Below, one piece after another: positions 33,661 through 46,280 of a DNA stretch of 64,000 bases. Position numbers and translations under genes: made by a program. Positions within the stretch are counted from its first letter, which is position 1. Each line of letters starts with the position of its first letter. The notes beneath the pieces are model-generated. The model did no database searches, was not told the DNA's origin, and saw nothing but the letters and a program-made list of their open reading frames with translations. Origin of the DNA: Poa pratensis (Eukaryota; Streptophyta; Magnoliopsida; Poales; Poaceae); NCBI GenBank assembly GCA_947311845.1, contig CAMZMU010000041.1, positions 114,157,927 to 114,221,926 on the forward strand, in the 5' to 3' direction.

Positions 33661-33788
33661 GTCTTTTTTTTTTCCGTTTTCTGTTTTATTTTTTGTTTCC
33701 TTTTCCTATTTTTTTGTTTTCTTTCCTATTTATTGATTTAATCGTCCAAATCAGCTCAAATTAGTGTCTAAATTTTTTTCAATTTTTT

Positions 33789-34912
33789 CCTAGAAACTAG
33801 TACACTTAAAAGGACTCCATGCCAAAGGGTTTGTTTTTTGCGTATTTTTTCTCTTTTTCTCATTTCTTTCAAAAAAGTGGTTGAATTTTCAAAAACTATG
33901 GATGGTTCTATGCTGTAACCACTACTTGTGTACCCTAAAATTATTTTTGCAACAATTTTAGAGCAAACTATCACATAGCTGTAGTTCAAATTTGAATTAC
34001 TTTCGGAAAATTGACATAAAGTCAATTAAAGAAGGGAATTTAGATAGAAAGCGTTTAAAAAGCTCATATTTAGGGATTATCCATCAAATATGTACTACTC
34101 TTTGTGATAATTAAATGGGTGTCATTTTGAACTATATTTTTTGTACTTGCTTCACAAAAATAGTCATTTTTAGCACTTCAAAAATGGAAAATGATATTTC
34201 TAAAAGGAATTTTGAAAATCGCTTCGACGACGTTGTTTCCCATACCATGGCACACAAATGGGATGAATATGGTAACTTTATCACAAACTATGACACGATA
34301 ATGGCCATACATTGTTCATTTGGCTTGAAACTTATACATGTTTGTAGATGATTGACATTTTTGTGAAGTATTGTTTCGAAAAGTTTATCAAAACTCAAGT
34401 TTATAATTTTTCCTAGAAACTAGTACACTTAAAAGGACTCCATGCCAAAGGGTTTCTTTTTTTGAGTATTGTTTCTCTTTTTCTCATTTCTTTCAAAAAA
34501 TGGTCAAAATGGAGAGCATGGCTATTCATTGAAAGTGGTTGAATTTTCAAAAACTATGGATGGTTCTATGTTGTAACCACTACTTGTGTACCCTAAAATT
34601 ATTTTTGCAACATGTTTAGAGCAAACTATCACATAGCTGTAGTTCAAATTTGAATTACTTTCGGAAAATTGACATAAAGTCAATTAAAGAAGGGAATTTA
34701 GATAGAAAGCATTAAAAAAGCTCATATTTAGGGATTATCCATCAAATATGTACTACTCTTTGTGATAATTAAATGGGTGTCATTTTGAACCATATTTTTT
34801 GTACTTGCTTCACAAAAATAGTCATTTTTAGCACTTCAAAAATGGAAAATGATATTTCTAAAAGGAATTTTGAAAATCGCTTCGACGACGTTGTTTCCCA
34901 TACCATGGCACA
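33789..34912. repeat. Tandem duplication of about 0.47-0.50 kb, CACTA-C
   Basis: Copy 1 (33789-34254) and copy 2 (34412-34912) both begin CCTAGAAACTAGTACACTTA and end at ACCATGGCACA. They are nearly identical; copy 2 has an extra 35 bp around 34500-34540. An AT-rich spacer lies between them. No coding function is seen. Confidence 0.85.
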
Positions 34913-35011
34913 TCCAGGGCAGCGCTGGGGAGGCCACATGCAAAGGGTTGTGCTGACACGTGGGCAAGGGGCAGAGATGGGGAAGGACACGAGTCCTGCG
35001 TGCACAGCCCG

Positions 35012-35218
35012 CCTTTGGTCCCGGTTCTACTCATGAACCGGACTAAAGAAGCACACGGATCGTGTGTTTCTTTCAAGCGCTTCTGAGACGTTGGATCAGA
35101 GGTGTGTTTCTTTTGAGGCATTGTGAGCTGTTGGATCAGAGGTGTGTTTCTTTTGAGGGATCAGAGGTGTGTTTCATGACCCACATGACCCGGTTGTTGT
35201 TACCAACCGGGACTAAAG
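35012..35218. repeat. GTCCCGG-class palindromes in CACTA-C
   Basis: Two palindromes, 35012-35048 (TTGGTCCCGGTT/GAACCGGACTAAAG) and 35189-35218 (CCCGGTTG/CAACCGGGACTAAAG), separated by the GTGTTTCTTTCAAGCGCTT and GTTGGATCAGAGGTGTG words also found in A and D. They differ from the element's own GTCGCGG ends. Confidence 0.78.
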
Positions 35219-35233
35219 AAGCACATGACCCTA

Positions 35234-35751
35234 TGGTGTCCGCTTTGATGCAATAGATGGCTGCAGTGGGGAAAAGGTAACATATTATGGTTACATAGAG
35301 GAGATATGGGAACTGTCCTATGGACCTTGATTTAAGATTCCTTTGTTCAAGTGCAAATGGTTCAACCTAGATGGCGGTGTAGCCGTAGACACACGGTACG
35401 GAATGACTACAGTGGATTTCAAGAATCTTCATTACAAGAACGAACCATTCATTCTAGCCAGTGAAGTGGCTCAGGTTTTCTATGTGAAGGACATGTCTAC
35501 CCTACCAAAAAAAAAGAAAAGATAAGCAAGCGAATACATCAAACGATGAGCCAAAGCGCCACATAGTTCTTTCAGGTAAAAGAAACATCGTGGGAGTGGA
35601 GGACCACACAGACATGTCAGAAGATTACAATAAGTTTCATGAAATTCCGCCCTTCAAAGTGAACATTGACCCAACCATCAAGTTACTTCAAGAAGATTGT
35701 CCATGGTTACGGCGCGTTCAAAAGAAAGGGGCACACAAGAAGAACAAGTGA
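35234..35751 (+). pseudogene. Inverted 3' part of TNP2 (DUF4216 tail), CACTA-C
   Basis: On the plus strand, opposite to the rest of TNP2, it reads GVRFDAIDGCSGEKVTYYGY (frame partly shifted), [39 protein letters not shown] and a Lys-rich end with TGA at 35749-35751. This is the C-terminal section that is missing from the minus-strand TNP2. One frameshift is near 35330, and the frame ends at a TAA at 35523-35525 before resuming at ASEYIKR-type sequence. Confidence 0.8.
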
Positions 35752-36049
35752 ACAATACATAGGGATGTTGTTGGTGATGTGTAATATTTTTTTGGACGTA
35801 TGACGGGAATCTGAATGCTTTGTATTCGGTCAATGAACTGGAGTATTTTGTAGATAGAACAAAACACAAGGTTTCACCGTCATACAGCCCCACGGTGGCT
35901 CGTGAGTGCCTGCATATCAAATGCACCGTAGGGCTGCATGACATGAATCCGAATGCTTTGATGACAAGGAGTAGACACAGAGTGTCGAACATGTCCAGGA
36001 GGGGGCTTACAAGCGCTCGAAAGACATCTCTGATGATCTACATCCGTCC

Positions 36050-36205
36050 GGCAAGAGATCGCTGATGATCTGCAACCGTTTTGAACGGTCGCAGGTCATC
36101 AGCGACCTCCTGCCGCTGGTTGCCCAAAGATGCCTCTGCTACCCGTGTGAGTACAATGAGTAGACACTGAGTGCTGAACATGTCCGGGAGGGGGGCTATA
36201 TATAC
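36050..36205 (-). ncRNA. TATA plus hairpin unit in CACTA-C (candidate structured RNA)
   Basis: The minus-strand TATA (GTATATATAG, 36205-36196) is followed by a hairpin of two 31-nt arms (36114-36084 and 36080-36050) around a 3-nt loop. Most arm differences are G-U compatible. The arms contain TCGCTGATGA and the GGCA/TGCC ends typical of hairpin II in A and D. The flanking words GGCATCTTTGGGCAACCAGC are shared with CACTA-D at 49155-49174. Confidence 0.45.
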
Positions 36206-39002
36206 TGTTTTGGTTGGTGCTCTTTTTATCTTGGTCGGCCGTGTAAAATGTATTTCCATTTATCTCGTACCCTTTAAAAGTCAATATAGTCGAAGACGGT
36301 GTCTTGGCCAATAAGTATAGCTGTAGTTCATTTGTGGTGACATTCATCAGTCTTTTCTGTAACCAACCGCCAAAAGTCCTGATGTGTACTCCATCAATCT
36401 CATCTTCTGGGTATTTGGAGCGTAAATCATTCTTGTGTTGCTGGATATACGGAGCCACCAAGATGGAACTATGCAGAACTGTGTAGTGTGCTCGAGTGAA
36501 AGAAGCCACGTCTTCGCATATGATTGCTTTCTTTCCTAGCGTGCCTTTTCCACGCAGTGTCCCCTCATGACGCGATTGAGGAACACCAATCGACTTAAGA
36601 TCAGGAATAAAGTCAACACAAAACTCAATGACCTCCTCAGTTCCATAGCCCTTGGAGATGCTTCCTTCTGGCCTAGCACGGTTATGAACGTATTTCTTTA
36701 AGACTCCCATAAACCTCTCGAAGGGGAACATATTGTGTAGAAATACAGGACCGAGAACACGTATCTCTTCCACCAGGTGAACTAGAAGGTGCGTCATAAT
36801 ATTGAAGAAGGTTGGTGAGAACACCAACTCGAAGCTGACAAGACATTGGACCACATCATTCTCTAAATCTTTTAGAGTAAGTGGATTGATAACCTTCTGA
36901 GAAATTGCAGTCAGGAATGCACATAGCTTCACAATGGGTACTCGAACATTTTCTGGTAGAAGTCCCCTCAATGCAACCGGAAGTGATTGTGTCATAATCA
37001 CGTGACAGTCATGAGACTTCAGGTTCTGGAATTTTTGCTCTGCCATGTTTATTATTCCCTTTATATTCGACGAGAAGCCAGATGGAACCTTCATACTGCG
37101 AAGACATTCAAAAAATATTTTCTTCTCTGCTTTCGTAAGAGCATAGCTCGCAGGACCTTGATGATTATCAGAATCATCGTCGTCTCGTGAATGCATACGT
37201 CGATGGGCCTGTCTTGCTTTCGGTGTATCTTTTGACTTTTTCCCATACACGCCCAACAAGTTAAGCAGGTTCAAGCAAAGATTTTTTGTCACGTGCATCA
37301 CGTCAATTGTAGAGTGAACCTCTAGCATTATCCAATAGGGCAGCTCCCAAAATATAGATTTCTTCTTCCACATGGGAACGTGGTTCTGAGCGTCATTCGG
37401 AACAGATAGTGCTCCCGCACCCTTCCCAAATATTACTTTTAAATCCTTGACCATATCATGTATAACAGAACTAGAAGGTCGAGTAGGCTTCCGCCGAATA
37501 TCTTCCTCACCTTTGTAATGTCGGCCTTCCTTTCTTCCTGCATGCCTCGGTACAAGCCATCGACGATGGCCCAGGTACACAATCTTGTTACATATATGTT
37601 TACCTTGAGTCTCACCTAAACAATGCGTACATGTATTGTATCCCTTGTTTGACTGTCCTGAGATGTTACTAAGAGCAGGCCAATCATTGATGGTTACAAA
37701 CAAGAGCGCTCGTAGATCAAATTCCGTTTGTTCGTGCTCATCCCACACACGCACACCTTCATCACTCCACAGCTGTAAAAGTTCTTCCACCAATGGCCTC
37801 AGATACACATCAATGTTGTTGCCAGGTTGCTTCGGGCCTTGGATGAGCACTGGCATCATAATGAACTTCCGCTTCATGCACGACCAGGGAGGAAGGTTAT
37901 ATATGCATAGAGTCACAGGCCAAGTGCTATGACTGGAGCTCTGCTCTCCAAATGGATTAAATCCATCTGTACTTAGACCAAATCTTAAGTTCCTAGCGTC
38001 ATCCGAAAATTTCGGGAAAACTCTGTCGATTTTTCTCCACTGGGACCCATCAGCGGGGTGTCTCATCATCATGTCTTTTTTACGTTCTTCTTTGTGCCAG
38101 CGCAACAACTTGGCATGCTCTTTGTTTTGGAACAAACGTTTCAGACGTGGTATTATAGGAGCATACCACATCACCTTGGCAGGAATCCTCTTCCTTGGAC
38201 AACCTTGCTCACCCTCAACTTCACTTGGGTCATCTCGCCCAATCTTAAACCGCAATGCACCGCATACAGGACAATCATTTAAATTTTCGTGCTCGCCGCG
38301 GTAGAGGATGCAGTCATTAATGCATGCATGTATCTTCTGCACCTCTAACCCTAGAGGGCAGACAACCTTCTTTGCTTCATACGTACTAGAGGGCAATTCG
38401 TTTTCATTTGGAAGCATCTTCTTAACTATTTTCAGCAAACTTTCAAAGTGCTTGTCGGTAGTGCCACTCTCTGCCTTCCATTGTAGCATTTCCAGTATCG
38501 TACCGAGCTTTTTCTGGCCATATGTACAAGTTGGGTACAACAATTTGCTGTGATCGGCTAACATGCGCTCCAACTTCAACCTCTCGTTCTCACTTCCACA
38601 GTCCATTTGTGCATCATGAATGGCCTAACGCAGATCATCGTCGGGCTCATCAAAGATGGCATCCTCTTCAACTTCGTCTTCCCCCATTGTAGTATCAGCG
38701 TGTTCATTGAACAGAGGATAGTTGTCATTATCCTCTTCTTCTTCATTCTCTTCCATTATAACCCCTCTTTCTCCATGCTTGGTCCAACAATAATAACCAC
38801 GCATGAAACCATTTGTCAACAGGTGTTCGTGAAGCCTGTCTGAGGAAGAGTATGTATACTTATTCATACAGATACTGCATGGACAACACATAAAACTATC
38901 ATTTCGCTTGCTTGTCTCAGCCACATGGAGAAAATTATGCATGCCAGTAATGAATTCGGCAGAAACTCGGTCACCGTACATCCATTGACGTCTCATCTGC
39001 AT
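36206..39002 (-). pseudogene. TNP2 transposase (Transposase_21), CACTA-C, one nonsense codon and lost tail
   Basis: Starts [12 protein letters not shown] at 39002. Transpos_assoc ([30 protein letters not shown]) runs into a TAG at 38623-38625, where CACTA-D has CAG (LRQAIHDAQ). From there 835 codons are open: [73 protein letters not shown]4218 with [20 protein letters not shown], to [17 protein letters not shown] near 36210, where the sequence breaks into unrelated DNA because the tail has been inverted (35234-35751). This is the most complete TNP2 core in the window. It would bind and cut CACTA ends if repaired; as found it is disrupted. Confidence 0.88.
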
Positions 39003-39139
39003 TATATAAAGTATATCAAAAAAATTATGCATGCCAGTAATGAATAGATAAGTGACCATAATAATTCAAGCAAAGTAGACTGGCGACAAATGTAATACAT
39101 TGTAGCATTAAATATTCATTAATTTAAACTAACATTGAA

Positions 39140-39614
39140 CTATTTAAAGAATTTAAGTCCAACAACAAATGCGATCAGAATCGCAACTAAGGTAACTATT
39201 GAACCAACAACATAATGATACCAAGCCTCTTGACTAATGACATATTTTCTAATCTTTTTAAGCTTCAAGCGCATTGCCTCCATCTTCATCTCATGAGCAG
39301 CGACGACGACCCCGTGAGCATCATCGAGGTCGGCAATCTTCAAGTCCAATACCATCTTCTGTTCTAGGTATTGGAGACAAAGATCTTCGCTTATCTTCAA
39401 TTTTGCTTTCAAATCGTCGTTTTCTTTTTTCAAATACTCGACAATAGGGTCGACTGGAATTTCCGGTTCAACTACCTCCTAAATAAAAATATTTCTACGT
39501 CAAGTTGGTCGGCATGATTGTTATAAACACGAAACAAAATAATTAGTGATAAAAATATACCACATCCAAATCATAGACCGGCCGAGGGCCGACGGGGACG
39601 GATATCAAAACCAT
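39140..39614 (-). CDS. Coiled-coil protein with C-terminal membrane segment, CACTA-C
   Basis: Exons 39614-39561 ([18 protein letters not shown]) and 39478-39140, phase 0; about 130 aa. A coiled coil (KKENDDLKAKLKISEDLCLQ, EMKMEAMRLKLKKIRKYV) leads into SQEAWYHYVVGSIVTLVAIL and a hydrophobic C-terminus. The frame is intact, unlike the neighbouring TNP2. Same position and exon structure as in A and D. Function unknown. Confidence 0.65.
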
Positions 39615-40097
39615 GACACTATACACATAAAAAAACATAAGGCAATTATAAAAGAAATGACTATGCATTTAAATCATACAAGTAATTTATAATAAAATAT
39701 TAAAAAAAGAAACTCACCGAGATGACGGGACGGCGCGGGCTATCGACGGCGGAGAGCACGGGGACGGGCCGACACTAAAACCCACAAATCATAATTTAGT
39801 TTTGTGCTCAAATTACATATAGAAAATATGAAATCTCTAACTTAGACATTTTATCAAACACCTAGCTAGCACTAAAAATACTCAATAAGCTACATGAGGT
39901 AAACAAGCAACGAAACGAGCGCCGGAAGAAATAGTTTGCAGTGCTCACCCTTGGATAGATGCACCACCGTCAATCTTAACAAATGGTGCAAAAAATCTTG
40001 GACGAAATCAAGCTCGGTGGAGAGAAAATGGAGATTCAACTCGAGAGCTCGAAATGGCCAAGGCTGGCTCGGGGTGGAAGATGAAGGCCACTGACCT

Positions 40098-40335
40098 TTG
40101 GTCGCGGTTGGTAGCTCCAACCGCGACTAAAGGTCCTCGCGTGGGCCCCGCGCGTCTCCCGCCGCAGGTGGAGGACCTTTAGTCGCGGTTGGAGGCTCCA
40201 ACCGCGACCAAAGCTTCCGCGCCCAACGGCCACCTGTCCCAGCGGTTGGAAATGTCGGAGACGGAGACCTTTAGTCGCGGTTCGGAATCGAACCGCGACT
40301 AAAGGTCCGTCTGTAAGGTCCTTTTTCTACTAGTG
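40098..40335. repeat. Right subterminal palindromes and TIR of CACTA-C
   Basis: Palindromes with GTCGCGGTT/AACCGCGAC cores at 40098-40135, 40177-40213 and 40268-40306, then the TIR ending at 40335. Confidence 0.88.
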
Positions 40336-40338
40336 TAG

Positions 40339-41574
40339 TGTCCCAATTCTAGTTTTATATGCACTACAAAATTTAAAAGAACTATGGTGAAGAAAATATT
40401 TGCTTGAAAATAAATGCAAGAAAGTAATAATAAATGTAAAGATGTTGTTTCCCCAGGTAGCTCAATCCTCTAAGTTTCAACAAGACAATCAAAGGTTTAA
40501 TTATGTAAACAAAGGACCTGGGATCATGGGTTCACTTGATATCTCTAACGTAAACATGCATGGTGGTACAATATTAGGCACAATTACGAGGAATTTCTAT
40601 GCGTACAGTTGTCATGATTTAATGTAATTCATATCGGCAACATGTTCAAAGATTAAACACACATAGTTTACTAAATATGTAATGGTAATACTTCCTAAGT
40701 AAATAGGTCGTTTGCATGATCAGATTTAAGTGGTGACACTATTATGTGATGGCACAGAGTATTTTCTTAAGTTTTATAACATGAGGTTGAGAACTAATAT
40801 ACCCTTACATGCAACTCTGAAGTCACGACCGACAAGCACTTGGTTCTCTTTTTATCACTACATGTGTGTCTAACTGTCTACCATGTGCGATTCCTATATA
40901 TGTCACTTATCATCGCCATTTCTATCACTTAGCATACACCTATCCTGTACCATTTGATCTACCACACAACATATTATCTATTCTACTTCAAGGATTTAGC
41001 ACGGAAGAATTGCATAGAACATATCTAGGGAGAAGACAAAAGTATATGCTGCCACACATATACATGCGTAATTACACCTATAGTGATGGATCTCAAGGCA
41101 ACAGACATGCGTAACGAGGGAGTTATCAAGACTAAACTTCCAAACACCCCATAAAGATTAGAGGTCCCCATAATTTACCTATAACATGTATCCAATAACT
41201 TGGATCACGGTTTCTGTCATCTGCAACGAACCCACATCCACTTAAAAACAAGATATAGCGCAATACTATCATAAATGCAAATAGAACGAGAGTATAACAT
41301 GTATCTATAAATATCTCAACATAACAAGAAGTACATGGAACATATCATCTCATAACAAAGATCCACCGTAGATTCCATATATAATATTTTAATCATGTAG
41401 AACATGGAGAGATATGATCCAACTACTACCACAAACCCGTAATCCAGGAGGTGGATTGCTCCTTCATGGTGGAGAGCGACGAATAGGCGAAGGGCATGTA
41501 GGAGGGAAGCATATTGAGGCGATCCAGTAGAAGTCCCTCCCACCAATTCTCCTCCAGTTATAGACCGTTGGCTC
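40339..41574. other. Spacer between CACTA-C and CACTA-D
   Basis: 1.24 kb of AT-rich sequence with short open frames only (for example 40400-40627). No gene or transposon end was recognised. It separates two head-to-head CACTA elements. Confidence 0.6.
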
Positions 41575-41577
41575 TCT

Positions 41578-41875
41578 CACTAGTAGAAAAGAGGCAATAG
41601 AGCCGGACCTTTAGTCACGGTTCCTTTCCAAACCGCGACTAGAGGGCTCCGGCTCCGACATCTCCAACGGTTAGGACAGGTGTGCGGTTGGTGCGGGACC
41701 TTTAGTCGCGGTTCCAGACACGAACCGCGACTGAAGGTCCTCCGCCTGCGGCTTTAGTGGCCGGGGGCCGCGCAGGGCCCGCACGAGGACCTTTAGTCGC
41801 GGTTCGTTTCTGGAACCGCGACTAAAGGTGACCCTTTAGTCTCGGTTCGTGGCTGGAACCGGGACTGCAGGTTCT
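41578..41875. repeat. Left TIR and subterminal palindromes of CACTA-D
   Basis: TIR, then palindromes of the GTCGCGGTT class at 41609-41645, 41699-41736 and 41791-41829, plus a GTCTCGGTTCG/GAACCGGGAC mixed copy at 41832-41870. Confidence 0.86.
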
Positions 41876-42376
41876 TCAACTATATCTTCCAACCCCGAGC
41901 CAGCCATGGCCATTTTGAGCTCGAGTTTCATCTCCATTTTCTCTCCACCGAGCTCGATTTCTTCCACGATTTTTTGCCCCATTTGTTAAGATTGACGGCG
42001 GTGCATCTATCCAAGGGTTAGCAACAGCAAACTCTCTCTTCCGGCGCCCGTTTCTTTAGTTGTTTAGCTTATTTAGCTCATTTTATATTTCTAGTGCTAG
42101 GTAGGTGTTTGATGAAATGCCTAAGTTAGCTCATTTTGCTTATTTAGCTCAATTTTGTTTATTCAGTTTGAGCTTAAACTAAATTATGTTTTTGTATTTC
42201 AGTGTCACAACATTCACGTCCTCACCGTCGTCGATAGACCGCGCCGTCTTGTCACCGACACCACCTAGGTGAGCCTTCTTTTTTATTTTAAAAAAAATCT
42301 TTGTTGTATGATTTTGTTCCATAATTATTTGTTTTTTTGTATAAGTTGTCTAATTGTTTTATATATATATAGTGCC

Positions 42377-42914
42377 ATGGTTTTCACAAATACCCCCACC
42401 GGGTCTCGTCCGTTCTATTATTCGGATGTGGTATGACTGTTAATAACTATATATTTGTTTCGTTTCGTGTTTATGACAATCATGCCGACAACTTTGACAT
42501 AAATATATATTTGTCTAGGAGGTAGTTGAACCGGAAATTCCAATGGACCCTATTGTTGAATTTTTTGTGAAAGAGAACGATGATTTGAAAGCTAAATTAA
42601 AATTAAGTGAAGATCTCCGCCAAGAAGAGAAGAGGAAATTGGAGGTCAAGCTTGCCAACATCATCGATGAACACCAGTTCAAGCTTGCCGACGTCGTCGA
42701 TACTTACGAGATCAAGTTGGATGGGATGCGCTCGAAGCTTGCCGACGTCGTTGATGCTTACGAGATCAAGTTGGATGCGATGCGCTTGAAGCTTAAAAAA
42801 ATTAGAAGTTATGCCATTAGTCAAGAGGCTTGGTATCATTATGATGTTGGTTCAATAATGACCTTAGTTGCGATTATGTTCGCATTTGTTGTTGGATTTA
42901 AATTCTTTAGATAG
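42377..42914 (+). CDS. Coiled-coil protein with C-terminal membrane segment, CACTA-D
   Basis: Exons 42377-42430 (MVFTNTPTGSRPFYYSDV) and 42519-42914, phase 0; about 149 aa. The coiled coil is longer than in A and C because an internal unit with the core KLADVVDTYEIKLDGMRS is repeated (three related copies in residues 60-110). The C-terminus is SQEAWYHYDVGSIMTLVAIM plus a hydrophobic segment. The frame is open. Function unknown; position and spacing to TNP2 (about 130 bp) are conserved. Confidence 0.65.
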
Positions 42915-43041
42915 TTCTATGTTAGTTTAAATTAATGAATATTTAATGCTACAATGTATTACATTTGTCGCCACTCTACTTTGCTTGAAGAACTTGTAAG
43001 AATTATTATGGTCACTTATCTATTCATTACTGGCATGCATA

Positions 43042-46000
43042 ATGCAGATGAGACGTCAATGGATGTACGGTTCCCGAGTTTCTGACGATTTCCTTAAGGG
43101 CATGCATGAATTTCTCACTGTGGCCGAGATAAGCAAGCGAGAAAATGGTTTTATGTGTTGTCCATGCAGTCTCTGTGAGAATAAGACGGATTACCCTTCC
43201 TCAGCCAAGCTTCACCAACACCTGTTGCAAAATGGTTTCATGCGTGGTTATTATTGTTGGACCAAGCACGGAGAAATAGGGGTTATAATGGAAGAGAATG
43301 AAGAAGAAGAAGAGGATAATGACAACTATCCTATGTTCGACGAACACGGTGGTACTTCAATGGGGGAAGACGAAGTTGAAGAGGATGGAAAAAAAGATGA
43401 GCCTGACGATGGTCTTCGTCAGGCCATTCATGATGCACAAATGGACTGTGGAAGTGAAAACGAGAGGTTGAAGTTGGAGCGCATGTTAGCCGATCACACC
43501 AAATTGTTGTACCCAACTTGTACAGATGGCCAGAAAAAGCTCGGTACCATACTGGAAATGCTACAATGGAAGGCAGAGAGTGGTACTACCGACAAGCACT
43601 TTGAAAGTTTGCTGAAAATAATTAAGAAGATGCTTCCAAATGAAAACGAATTGCCCTCTAGTACGTACGAAGCAAAGAAGGTTGTCTGCCCTCTAGGATT
43701 AGAGGTGCAGAAGATACATGCATGCATTAATGACTGCATCCTCTACCTCGGCAAGCACGGAAATTTAAATGCTTGTCCTGTATGCGGTGCATTGCGGTTT
43801 AAGATTGGGCGAGATGACCCACGTGAAGTTGAGGGCGAGCAAGGTTGTCCAAGGAAGAGGATTCCTGCCAAGGTGATGTGGTATGCTCCTATAATACCAC
43901 GTCTGAAACGTTTGTTCCAAACCAAAGAAGAACGTAAAAAAGACCTGATGATGAGACACCCCGCTGATGGGTCCCAGTGGAGAAAAATCGACAGAGAGTT
44001 CCCGAAATTTTCGGATGACACTAGGAACTTAAGATTTGGTCTAAGTACAGATGGATTTAATCCATTTGGAGAGCAGAGCTCCAGTCATAGCACTTGGCCT
44101 GTGACTCTATGTATATATAACCTTCCTCCCTGGTTGTGCATGAAGCGGAAGTTCATTATGATGCCAGTGCTCATCCAAGGCCCGAAGCAACCTGGCAACG
44201 ACATTGACGTGTATCTGAGGCCATTGGTGGAAGAACTTTTACAGTTGTGGACTGATGAAGGTGTGCGAGTGTGGGATGAGCACGGACAAACGGATATTCG
44301 GCTCTTAGTAATATTTCAGGACAGTCAAACGAGGGATATAATGCATGTACGCATTGTTTAGGTGAGACTCAAGGTAAACATATAGGTAACAAGATTGTGT
44401 ACCTGGGCCATCGTCGATGGCTTGTACCGAGGCATCCAGTAAGAAAGGAAGGCCAACATTACAAAGGTGAGGAAGTTCTTCGGCGGAAGCCTACTCGACC
44501 TTCTAGTTCTGTTATACATGATATGGTCAAGGATTTAAAAGTAATATTTGGGAAGGGTGCTGGAGCACTATCTGTTTCGAATGACGCTCAGAACCACGTT
44601 CCCATGTGGAAGAAGAAATCTATATTTTGGGAGCTGCCCTATTGGATAATGCTAGAGGTTCACTCTGCAATCGACGTGATGCACGTGACAAAAAATCTTT
44701 GCTTGAACCTGCTTAACTTGTTGGGCGTGTATGGAAAGTCAAAAGATACACCGGAAGCAAGACAGGCCCATCGACGTATGCATTCACGAGACGACGATCA
44801 TTCTGATAATCATCAAGGTCCTGCGGCTACGCTCTTACGAAAGAAGAGAAGAAAATATTTTTTGAATGTCTTCGTAGTATGAAGGTTCCATCTGGCTTCT
44901 CGTCGAATATAAAGGGAATAATAAACATGGCAGAGCAAAAATTTCAGAACCTGAAGTCTCATGACTGTCACGTGATTATGACACAATTACTTCCGGTTGC
45001 ATTGAGGGGACTTCTACCAGAAAATGTTCGAGTACCCATTGTGAAGCTATGTGCATTCCTGAATGCAATTTCTCAGAAGGTTATCAATCCACTTACTCTA
45101 AAAGATATAGAGAATGATGTGGTCCAATGTCTTGTCAGCTTCGAGTTGGTGTTTCCACCAACCTTCTTCAATATTATGACGCACCTTCTAGTTCACCTGG
45201 TGGAAGAGATACATGTTCTCGGTCCTGTATTTCTACACAACATGTTCCCCTTTGAGAGGTTTATGGGAGTCTTAAAGAAATACGTTCATAACCGTGCTAG
45301 GCCAGAAGGAAGCATCTCCAAGGGTTATGGAACTGAGGAGGTCATTGAGTTTTTGTTGACTTTATTCCTGATCTTAGCCGATTGGTGTTCCTCAATCGCT
45401 TCATGAGGGGAGACTGCGTGGAAAAGGCACGCTAGGAAAGAAAGCAATCATATGTGAAGACGTGGATTCTTTCACTCGAGCACACTACACAGTTCTGCAT
45501 AATTCCATCTTGGTGGCTCTGTATATCGAGCAACACAAGAATTATTTACGCTCCCAATACCCAGAAGATGAGATTGATGGAGTACACTTCAAGACTTTTG
45601 GCGGTTGGTTACAGAAACTGCTGATGAATGTCACCACAAATGAACTACAGCTATACTATTTGGCCAAGTCACCATCTTCGACTATATTGACTTTTCAAGT
45701 GTACGAGATAAATGGAAATACATTTTACACGGCCGACCAAGATAAAAAGACCACCAACCAAAACAGTGGTGTTCGCTTTGATGCAATAGATGGCTGCAGT
45801 GGGGAAAAGGTAACATATTATGGTTACATAGAGGAGATATGGGAACTGGACTATGGACCTTCATTTAAGATTCCTTTGTTCAAGTGCAAATGGTTCAACC
45901 TAGATGGCGGTGTAGCCGTAGACACACGGTACGGAATGACTACAGTGGATTTCAAGAATCTTCATTACGAGAAGAACCATTCATTTTAGCCAGTGAAGTG

Positions 46001-46280
46001 GCTCAGGTTTTCTATGTGAAGGACATGTCTACCCTACCAAAAAAGAAAAGATAAGCAAGCGAATACATCATACGATGAGCCAAAGCGCCACATAGTTCTT
46101 TCAGGTAAAAGAAACATCGTGGGAGTGGAGGACCACACAGACATGTCAGAAGATTACAATAAGTTTCATGAAATTCCGCCCTTCAAAGTGAAAATTGACC
46201 CAACCATCAAGTTAAATGAAGAAGTTTGTCCATGGCTACGGTGCAATAAGAAGAAAGGGACACACACGAAGAACAAGTGA
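43042..46280 (+). pseudogene. TNP2 transposase (Transposase_21), CACTA-D, multiple lesions
   Basis: Start ATG 43042 (MQMRRQWMYGSRVSDDFL). Transpos_assoc (FMCCPCSLCENKTDYPSSA, YYCWTKHGEIG), acidic linker and helical block are intact. An in-frame loss of 11 codons removes the [11 protein letters not shown] segment (43918). A deletion of roughly 60 bp plus frameshift follows DEHGQTD near 44295; further frameshifts are near 44825 and 45352 (before the DFIPDL motif), and a 1-base change near 45971. DUF4218 ([20 protein letters not shown]) and DUF4216 ([19 protein letters not shown]) are readable. TGA at 46278. Inactive. Very similar to CACTA-C TNP2. Confidence 0.88.

Larger units (their letters stand above)
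28084..40335 (-). mobile_element. CACTA-C: 12.25-kb CACTA transposon
   Basis: It starts CACTAGTAGAAAAACGACC and ends with inverted CTTTTTCTACTAGTG, with a perfect TSD TAG (28081-28083, 40336-40338). Ends carry GTCGCGGTT/AACCGCGAC palindromes. Gene order on the minus strand from the right: coiled-coil/membrane gene, TNP2 (its 3' part inverted), hairpin unit, TNP1-Ulp1. TNP2 has a nonsense codon; TNP1 has several frameshifts and stops. Confidence 0.93.
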
